From Gliomastix tumulicola (taxonomy: Eukaryota; Ascomycota; Sordariomycetes; Hypocreales; Bionectriaceae): a DNA stretch of 64,000 nt. A program made the position numbers and the translations under genes. Shown piece after piece: positions 55,941 to 64,000 of this stretch. Under the pieces are notes generated by a model, which searched no databases, was not told the DNA's origin, and was given only the letters and a program-made list of their open reading frames with translations. The DNA lies in NCBI GenBank assembly GCA_001599755.1, contig BCHX01000008.1, forward strand, positions 248,001 to 312,000, written 5' to 3'. How positions within the stretch are numbered: the first letter of the stretch is position 1; every line of letters begins with the position of its first letter.

Positions 55941-57259
55941 ATGGTTGCACTCAGCCGGGCCCTGACGGGCTTCTTGCTGCTGGCTGGTCGCGTGTTGGCT
56001 GCTAGGAGAGTCCCAGCGACGACCTTCAAGGACTGCCAGAGAAAGACCAACGAGCCATTGGATGGTTGCCCTGAGGGTACCTTGTACGTCAGCCAAGATG
56101 ATACCACTGCCGACTTCACGACTATCCAGGCTGCCATCCGCTCTCTCCCTAATGACACGTCCTCACACGTGATCCTGATCGGCGCGGGCATCTACACCGA
56201 GCAGCTCAACGTTACGCGCTCCGGGCCTGTGACTCTCCTCGGTCAGTCCGACAGGCCGTGGAAGGGCGAGCTCTACGCAGACGTCACCTATGACGAGGAT
56301 CCTCAGAACGACGTCCAGGTGTTCTTCAACGCTGCCAACCATGAGTCCAGCTATCCGGATAACCTCTACACGAGCGTCCTGGCTGTCGGTCCGACTTACA
56401 ACGCAACGCTCACGGGAGCTGGTCCGACGGGATACCCAGTACCGGAGGGCACGCCGTTTGGCTGCTCGGATTTCCGTGCGTACAATATCGACTTCCGCAA
56501 CGAGTTCGCACCACGGGCGATGGGGCCTGCTCATGCAATTGCTGTTGGCTACGCCAACGCGGGCTTCTACTCGTGCGGCTTCTACAGCTACCAGGATACT
56601 GTAAGCACTCTACGTAACGCTGGGGGGGATATACCATGCAGAGATGGGACAGAAACATGCATGTCTGAGTGGGTGCATCTGACAAATCTTCTTCTTCCTA
56701 GATTTTCATTGGCAAGTTGGGAAATGCCATCATGCACGACAGCGTCGTGGCTGGACAGGTCGACTTCCTCTACGGCTTCGGCACGCTCTTCCTCGACTGG
56801 TCAACACTCCTCTGGCGCTCTTGCGGGGGCGGCCTCACTGCCTGGAAGGGCACAAACACCACCTTCGAGAACAAGTACGGCGTCTACATTGCCAACACCA
56901 ATGTCCTCGCCACCAACTCTAGCGTCCGAGAAGAGAAGCGCGGTGCATGCTCGCTCGGTCGCCCGTGGAACTCGATCCACAGATCCCTGTTCATGAACAG
57001 CTACCTAGACGAGACAACGCTCCCTCAGGGCTACACGACATGGGGTGGAGGCAACTTCGATGCGCTGACTACCATGGCGGTGTACGATGTGTATGGCCCT
57101 GGGAACAATGAGACTGCTCAGCGCGAGGGGGGAGTCACTCTGGTATGGAATCGCAAGCAGGCACGTCCGTATTTGCGGCCGATAAACGTGTTCAGGGAGC
57201 CCAAGAGTGAGACCCCAAGTGTGGATTGGATCGACGAGGTTGTTCCCGTTTCTTGCTAG
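55941..57259 (+). CDS. Pectin methylesterase (CE8), secreted
   Basis: Exons 55941-56600 and 56702-57259 give 405 residues; the 101-nt intron splits directly after the QDT motif. ATG 55941 gives a signal peptide (MVALSRALTGFLLLAGRVLA); a longer frame starts with GTG. CE8 marks: IQAAIRSLP, the catalytic Asp219 in YQDT, Asp241 in VDFLYG (usually DFIFG), and Arg307 in LGRPW, with several N-glycosylation sites. The enzyme removes methyl groups from homogalacturonan outside the cell, opening pectin to lyases. The MFS sugar transporter at 57568-59358 is convergent and could import pectin-derived sugars. CTGGGG boxes upstream hint at carbon repression. Confidence 0.94.
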
Positions 57260-57567
57260 GGAAATCATAGAGATTTGGAGAATTAAACAAATCAGTTAAA
57301 GCAGAAGAGACATGTGGTCACTCGGTACTCGCATGGGCTCTGAAAGCGCTCGTAATACGAGTAGAGCGTCATTATAAATATCTCCGCAGCTCAACGTCAC
57401 ATTACAAACGAGAATATGCCATCTTGGTATTCCCACAGTCTCTTGACATTGCCTCTACCTATGCCCGCACCACTCGAACTACCAAAACACTCGGTGACAG
57501 CCAACTCAACCCGACGCCATCAGGGACTGCTCATTGAGCTATATAGCTCAGCATCGCTGGCCAGACC
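57260..57567. other. Convergent intergenic spacer
   Basis: 308 bp between the pectin methylesterase and transporter stops; nothing else seen. Confidence 0.5.
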
Positions 57568-59358
57568 TTACTGCTTTTCACGCTGCTCAACGGCAACCTT
57601 GTCCTCTACATCTGAGAGCGATGGGGAGGGCTCCAAGACAGGTTTGCCTCGCAGCTGAGCCCATACCGTCTTATGCGTTGGCTTGGAGAAAAGCGCATCC
57701 ATTTGCTCCAGAGAAATACCTAATAGGCAATGTCAGCGCCGGCAACGGGACCAGAACGTAGAGCTCATCTTTGAAAACATACCTTTTGTCTCCGGGATAA
57801 AGAAGAAGGCCCAGATACCCATGCTCATCAGGATTGCTGCGAAGAAGAAGTATGCTCCATAGCCTAGATCAGAAATCATGAACGGCGTTGAGCGGGCAAT
57901 CACGAAAGATCCAACCCAGGTCGAGCCCGTCGTGATGGCAACGCACAGCATGCGGACGTCCAGGGGGAAGATTTCCGATGCCACGGTCCACGTGATGCCC
58001 TGCCAGGTTGAGCAGATGACAATAGCGTTCAGGTAGATGCCGACCATCGCGATATAACCCCACGCATCTCGGTTGACATCTCCCTGTGCAGCAGCAGTAG
58101 CCGGGTCGGCCACCATGACATAGCCTCCGATATACCAGAGTGGGATGCAGCCGAGCGCAGATCCCCAAAGGAGACCCTTGCGACGACCGACTTTCTCAAC
58201 GACCCAGATGGTGAAAAGGATCATCCCGATCATCTTGGCAATACCGTAGAACCCCGTCGAGAAGAGCCGGTTCGAGGTCCCTTGAATGCCAAGAGACTCG
58301 AAGATCCGAGGAGCATAGTAGGTCAGGATATTGGTACCGGTGAAGGACTGTAGGAACATAAGTCCCATGCCGATGCCCAGACGGTTTCTTGTGCCTTTCT
58401 CGATCAGCTTGGCTACCTGCGCACGCTTGCTCTGACGGGCGCGAGACCGCTGCTCAACCTGCTCTCGGATGCTTCCCATCTCCTGCTGGACATACTCATG
58501 ATCAGCGGGCAAGCACCGAACTCGGCACAAGACTTGCTGCGCCTTGTCGAAGTCGTCCTGGCGAGCTAGCCAGCGAGGAGACTCCGGACACCAGAACATG
58601 CCAGCGAAGAGCAGGACACCGGGGATGAGCTGGAGAGCAAGCGGGATGATCCATTGAGCCTGTCCGTCCGACGAGACGGTCTGATCACACGCGTAGGCAA
58701 TCCACAGCCCTGTCATGCCACCTCCTTGTGATGCGATTTCAAAGATACCGATGAGCCGACCGCGAATCGATGGGGGCGAGAGTTCTGCAATGTAGACGGG
58801 AACCGTAAGGGAGATCGCACCGATTCCCAGACCAGCAATTGCGCGGCCGATGTAGATATAGTTGAGGTCTCCACGAGCAGCCGTCATGAGGGTACCACCG
58901 AGAAGAAAGATGATGCTCGCGCCGAGGATCGTCAGTTTGCGTCCGAACTTCTCAGCAATCGGAAAGGTTGAGACGGCACCGAAGAAACAACCGCCCTAAA
59001 TACAATGTGTCAGGCTCAAAACATGCAAATGTGTGGACACGGTCAAATCCAACATAGGTTGTAACTCACGTAGAAAGTCGATACAATATTTGCCTGGATG
59101 TTGTCTCGGGTGGATGTGCTGATGTCTGTCATGTCGAAGTCGCGGATGAACGAATCGAGTGCCATAGTACCGCCAATGACGGCGGAATCGTATCCCACTA
59201 AAGCACCATTATGTCAGTCACTATGGCTCCCTAGCGAGGTCTTGGGGATTCTTACTAGCTAATGCTGACATAGAGGCGATGGTAGCGATCAGATGGGTCT
59301 TCCAGTTCCGGACCTCTGGAGGGTCATTGGTGCCCTTGGCGTGGCTGAAAAGACGCAT
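57568..59358 (-). CDS. MFS sugar transporter (monosaccharide/quinate type)
   Basis: Exons 59358-59256, 59197-59070, 58995-57783, 57719-57568 give 531 residues; introns 58, 74 and 63 nt. Exon 1 encodes MRLFSHAKG...LIATIASMSALA, then splicing gives MGYDSAVIGGTM, the first-segment signature of sugar porters. Further marks are IAEKFGRK, GRAIAGLGIGAISLTVPVYIAELSP, PESPRWLARQ, VVEKVGRRKG and PETKG, with 12 membrane segments and a C-terminal cytosolic tail from ISLEQMDALFSK. Plasma-membrane proton symporter for sugars or quinate-like acids. Two matching inverted repeats with AGCTCGG arms lie 317-442 bp upstream, likely activator sites. Next to a pectin methylesterase, so pectin monomers such as galacturonate are a fair guess. 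Confidence 0.93.
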
Positions 59359-59674
59359 GTTGGTTGAAGCAGAATGGGACCAACTTGGCGGAGGCTTTAA
59401 ACAGCGTTGGAGATATTCGATGATCTCGGTATGTGGTGCCAACTAACTTCGAGATAGATGTTACCATTGGGGGGAGCTTTATATACACATTTTCCATCAC
59501 TCGTAGTACTTGAAGCCTTCTGCTCCCCCACCTCCTCCTCACTGACTATGGCTGGGGGAGAACTACCAGAACGCGGGGTGTGTGGAGAAATCAACATATT
59601 GCCCCAGGTTTAGGAGAAAGATGAGCTACCAACTACAGTCACAAGCAGCAAACCCTGCTTAGAAGATGAACTAA

Positions 59675-59695
59675 AGCTCGGGCACTGACCGAGCT
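59675..59695. promoter_or_regulatory. Inverted repeat AGCTCGG-N7-CCGAGCT
   Basis: Perfect 7-bp arms, 7-bp spacer, containing CGG-N7-CCG; 317 bp upstream of the transporter ATG. A near copy with the same geometry lies at 59780-59800. Confidence 0.6.
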
Positions 59696-59779
59696 CAAGA
59701 CACATCAGGGATAGTGCCTGCCTTGTGTGTCACTGTTAGGAGGAGGGGATTGACAAGACCAGCTTTCAACAAGGAGCAG

Positions 59780-59800
59780 AGCTCGGACGCTGGCCGAGTT
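59780..59800. promoter_or_regulatory. Inverted repeat AGCTCGG-N7-CCGAGTT
   Basis: Second copy, 105 bp (ten helical turns) further upstream; only one arm base differs, while the spacer (ACGCTGG) shares CTG near its end with the first (GCACTGA). Confidence 0.6.
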
Positions 59801-61999
59801 TGCACCACATCGATGAGATGTTCTGTCTTCTGCTCAGCAGTGGGCATGAGCCGGGGGATCCTTCTAGTCTGGGAACCGATAATATTTCTCTACCATCAGT
59901 CGTGGGTATGAAAACTATTCATCCGCATATTGTGACCATGGTGCATAGGTGACGAAGTAAATATAAGATGAGCCTAAGATCTGAAGGGCCCAAGGGTGTG
60001 ATATTCGCTTCGACATATCTGTCCTTCTCCCGGATAAATATCCCACTGCTCCTAAGAATCTGCAGAGCGTGGTAAATTATCGGGATCAGCTGACAACTCC
60101 ACGGCGCGTTTGTTCCTTCGGAGTCTTCCGTACGTGGGGAGACGCCGGTCCGCTTCCAAAGGGCCGGAATCACGCCGTCAGCCATTATCGGAGAAATCCC
60201 GTCATGAATCCCTCGTACCCCGGCTCACCCCAGGGATCATGACAAAACTTTTAGACAGCCAAGGATCTTTGAACTGAGTTAAGCTTAATTTTTTGCTCCA
60301 GATTAGGTTGGAGCCAGGCATCCCCCCACGCCCAGGGGACGATATGCCATCGGCTCAAGCCCGCTTCTTGATCAGGACATGAAGGTGTGGACCATTTCTC
60401 TCCTCCAGAATGATCGTCTGATCAAATCATGGCTATAGAAAACCTACAACAGCAAGCCAATGTTCCCCGGGCAACTCCCGAAGAGCCAGTGGGAGAAGTG
60501 GCGGATGATCCTTCGGAAACGTTGTGGCCCAGATGTGTTGTCGTCAAGGCCCTGTATGCCCATGCCTGATCTCAAGCAATGGCATTCCGCCACTCCTAAA
60601 CCTACAATTCCCCCCACATCGGGACTTTTCCGCGTGCTTGAGGGCCGTACTGCAGAGTATGGCGAAGTGGGAAGTGGTGAAAAAGGGGGCTTCACGTTGA
60701 GCCAGGAGCCTTCATAATCCACTCCGTCAAAAGCCGGGGTTGGACAGCGAAATGCTCCGGGTTAAGAATATGCTAATTCCACTTCCTGCAACACGCTGGA
60801 GAATTGCCGCGATACATGAGCGGAGACATTATCAACAGGCCAAGAGGGGAGGAGATGGATCTTTGGAGGAGGATGGCTTGATAGAGAAGGGTATGTGCTT
60901 AGGTCCCTGGCGGATGATGAGCGGGCAACTCAAGGATCACCAAGACGCCGCTCGGTCAAATTACGGAAAGAGGCTCGTGACTGAGAAGACACATGATAGA
61001 AAGGTATGGGTGGCTTCCGAAATAGAGTGCAGAGGCTCTATTGTGTGAGCTTTGCTGGGATCGATGGCGGGGCACGTGTTCCTTGCGCCTTGTCGACGTA
61101 AAGTAGAAGCCTTCCATGAGGTCAGTTTGAAAGCCAGACGACGAAATGTCGAGAGTGCCCTACCTGTATGTGTTTTTTCGGCCATCTTGTGATCTTCTAG
61201 CATACGAGATTCCCTAATGTAGTGAGTGCTTGGACATGTCTTTAGTCTCAAGTCGTACCCAACGTGATCATCTACAGAGTCCTCCCTTTTGCCCTGCAAG
61301 AGTAGAAACTTAAGTCCCTCAGTCCCCGGTCCTCGGGGAAGACACATCATAGACTTTCATCTGGTGATCCACCAAGTCCCCGGGTCCCCGGCCGTCCCTA
61401 TCAAGACCGATGCCGGCTATTCCATGCTAATTACAAGCCGAGCCACTCCGCCCACCGTTCACTGAAAAACACTGAGCCAGTGAACGGCTTAACAACGTCT
61501 CGACCGATCATACACATCAACTTCTACGGGAAGAAGGCAGATGCATCGCGCCATGTAGTCGCTACCTAGAGCTTACAATCAATTTTCTGACGATGAACTG
61601 CATTGATACACGACTCGTCCCGGAATTCCCGGACGATGAGCTCAGGCCCGGGCAGTTTTTCATGTGAGGTGAGGTGGCCCGGTTGCACTTAAGTCCGACA
61701 GCCCGCCCTACCCTACAGCGTCCTCATCATTTCCCATCTTGACGCGGAATAACAAGAACGTCATGACGGAACTGTAAACAAAAATTGCTATTCCATAGGG
61801 ACCATCTCCCGATTATCAGGCTTCCATAGTGATTGTGCAGTTTAAATGGCTGGGTGGGCTTTTCTTTATTATTCACCTTTCCGGCTATTGGCCAGCATGA
61901 GTAAGTAGCTAGAGTGATCCAGCACATCAAGCTTCCATCTGCAGTGGACTTTCTAGGGCTTGAGACATCAAGACTAGCAAGATCCTTGCCACCAACGCC

Positions 62000-63512
62000 C
62001 TACAAACTCGCTTTTGGTGGCCGGAAGCCCCTACCGTCCCCAGCAGGTGCCCGTGAAACTGGTTGCCCCGGGGCCGCCCTGGTTTCATTGATGACCGCGA
62101 AGAATGATTCCTCCACGTCGTGCTCACTGATCCACGCCGGATCCATCCTCTTCTTGACCCTCTCGATCAGATCCTCGTCCGTCTCCTCGTTGCCGCCCCT
62201 CCGTCCAACAACTTGGCGCTTCACGGCATCCATCACACGGTTGATGTGCGGCTTGCGCGTTGCCTCGTAGACACGAAGTATCCTTGAGATGTCCTGTGGT
62301 GATGGCTTCGTCCCATTTGCTGTAGTCGCGGGCCAGACATGGTTCAGAGCTAGTGAGAGCGCGTACGCGTCGTCGATCGCGAGTGATCCACCAGCTGCAA
62401 AGGCGCCTCCGTGAGTATGAGCTGCGTCTCCGACGAGAGTGACGCGATTGCCGAACACCCACGTCTTGAGAGCCTCGCCGGACATGTTGGGGAATAGACG
62501 AGTGTTTGGTGTGGCTTCGACCATGGCCTTGACGGCCGGGTTCCAATGCTGAGAGATGACTGTCAGTCTTCGGCTCTTGGTCATCTTCGGGAAGCTCACC
62601 TTGTAGTAGTCTCTCAAGAGTGACACGTCACCCACATCATTCCACTTGACGTTGCTGTATGGCTCATCGGCGCGTGACGGGTCGGCATGGAAGCCGCCTA
62701 CGATGGTGAATTGGCCCTTGCCCAGGTGGGAGTGGAAGAATGTGCGTTTATGGCCGATCTGTAATTGTGAGTTTATGAAATAATGAAGCTGTCCATGAGA
62801 TTTGATACCTACCCAATGAGCTGCATCTTCAGGAAAGTCAACGCCGTTTAGTAGCGAGGCGTCAAATGTCGACCGGAGGGCCACCCAGCCTGTCCATCGA
62901 AGCTTGTGACCGGGAACAAAAGTCTTGCGAACAGCCTGAAGGGATAGTCAGTGTCTAAAGGTATACACAGATTGCCATGGGGGAGCATACCGAGTGTATG
63001 CCGTCTGCGCCAACACAGATATCGGCTTCGGCGGTTGTCCCGTCTTCAAAGTACAACACGACTCCCTCCTGGCCAACCTCGACATTGACTGTCTTCTTCC
63101 CAAGATGAATGATGTCTCGCGGTACATGTTCCTGAAGTGCCTGGTGCAGATGCGCACGGTGATATCGAGCAGTGAAGTGCTTGCGAGCCCTGACGGTGTG
63201 GTGCACATCGTGGTCAATAACCTCGCCTGTCTTCCAGTGACGGTAGATCATGGGCCAGTCCCCTTTCTGCCGGGAACAGACATCTCCCGAGATGACGTCG
63301 TCAAGTCCGAGCTTCTCCAGAGTGCGCAGGCCGTTGGGTCCCAGGCCGATGCTTGCACCGATCTCCTTGAACTCCTGTGCGCGTTCATAGACCTGCACGC
63401 TGACGCCTGGATGTCGGAGGAGAGCGTATGCTGTGACGAGACCGGCGATGCCACCGCCTGCAATGGCGACTCGCAGTTTGCCTTCGTCAGGGATTGCGTG
63501 ATCCTGTGCCAT
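62000..63512 (-). CDS. Class A FAD-dependent monooxygenase (salicylate hydroxylase-like)
   Basis: Exons 63512-62991, 62935-62813, 62758-62000 give 467 residues. Intron 1 is 55 nt (GTATGC...TTCAG); intron 2 is 54 nt and in frame, adding 18 codons if read through. ATG 63512 is chosen; the longer frame starts with TTG. FAD-binding GGGIAG is at 19-24, the GADGIHS motif at 168-174, and the GD motif GDAAHTHGGAF at 325-335. These single-component, NAD(P)H-using enzymes hydroxylate aromatic acids, so a role in breakdown of phenolics such as salicylate is likely, though substrate is not readable. C-terminal tail is Arg/Pro/Ala-rich, unusual for the family but short. No local regulator is seen. Confidence 0.93.
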
Positions 63513-64000
63513 GGTGGTGTATGGTCTACTCCTGGGATCGTTGAGCGGTAGACGCTTCAAGGGCGCCTTTGCCCTAAGTCTAGCTGGCTATCAAATAGTC
63601 GTTTGGCGCTGGCTTGCACTGAGGGTTCCTTGTCGCAGCCTCACGCCACGGACTGATATTGTCCCTATCAGACGATGGGCACCGTTTGATGGCAGACTGA
63701 AGCTGCCCCCTCCCGGACTTCGGGGATGCTGCGGGTCTCTGAGCTGAAGTGTAAGACTCTGAAGACGCTGAGCACGACATCTCGCAGTGGAGACCAGTGA
63801 ATCAGCAGTGCCTGCACTATTATCAGGCCTTAGGCCATCGATAAGGTGAATGGCGTCTTTCGTCTCCATAATCACAAATACCGAGCAGGTGAATCTTCAC
63901 TACAAACATGCATGGTTCACCGAGCTGCAAAAAGAGTATTTGATCTAAGCTCGGCCCAACACATCACCACTGGTGGCATGAATCACTAGATACGTCGGCC
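63513..64000. promoter_or_regulatory. Promoter region of FAD monooxygenase, window end
   Basis: 488 bp with no gene. A small palindrome CACCACTGGTG is near 63965. Otherwise nothing seen. Confidence 0.4.

Larger units (their letters stand above)
59359..61999. other. Long intergenic region, 2.6 kb
   Basis: Holds the transporter promoter with the two AGCTCGG inverted repeats (59675-59695, 59780-59800). Beyond 59800 I see only short overlapping ORFs without motifs and no repeat of note. Confidence 0.45.

Noticed and set aside
60444..61350. Several ORFs of 85-129 codons on both strands
   Set aside because: They overlap each other in opposite frames and have no motif or splice partner.
1..64000. 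Secondary-metabolite cluster (P450, FMO, FAD monooxygenase, MFS and regulators present)
   Set aside because: No PKS, NRPS, terpene cyclase, DMATS or RiPP precursor gene is visible, and the oxidative genes belong to separate small groups.

Overview
The window is nuclear DNA from a filamentous ascomycete, most likely a plant-associated Sordariomycete. Evidence: short GT-AG introns (about 50-93 nt) with fungal donor and branch sites, four Zn2Cys6 transcription factors, MFS and YAT transporters, a P450, and secreted plant cell-wall enzymes (cutinase, pectin methylesterase). I cannot name the genus. I rebuilt exon structures by hand from reading frame, splice signals and family motifs. I see no tRNA, rRNA, CRISPR array, intact transposon or PKS/NRPS gene.

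Layout. 1-7.2 kb: 3' part of a 5-oxoprolinase gene, a convergent Zn2Cys6 regulator, and a P450 divergent from it. 7.6-14.6 kb: a membrane-anchored LtaS/sulfatase-fold protein and a secreted Ser/Thr-rich protein. 16.5-24.4 kb: a compact four-gene group (Dal5-type transporter, M19 dipeptidase-like protein, Zn2Cys6 regulator, flavin monooxygenase) arranged as two divergent pairs. Both divergent promoters carry the same palindrome, GTCGGG-N5-CCCGAC, so this looks like a self-contained regulon and is the best candidate for an undescribed system. 25-28 kb: a fast-evolving stretch with a degenerate kinase-like gene and a DUF7770-like gene interrupted by an in-frame TAG. 29-36.8 kb: regulator, GH3 beta-glucosidase and sugar transporter, a likely glycoside-use group. 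37.4-45.2 kb: GPI-type cutinase, a fourth regulator, an amino-acid permease and a hypothetical protein. 46-51 kb: two fungal multi-pass membrane proteins around a small cysteine-rich secreted protein. 52.6-55.3 kb: a basic low-complexity gene and a decayed ORF. 55.9-63.5 kb: pectin methylesterase, a sugar transporter with two matching inverted repeats upstream, and a class A FAD monooxygenase.

How the genes fit together: most belong to uptake and breakdown of plant-derived or nitrogen-containing compounds, each small set with its own local Zn2Cys6 activator. Promoter palindromes of CGG-Nx-CCG type lie in four divergent or upstream regions and give testable target sites for those regulators.
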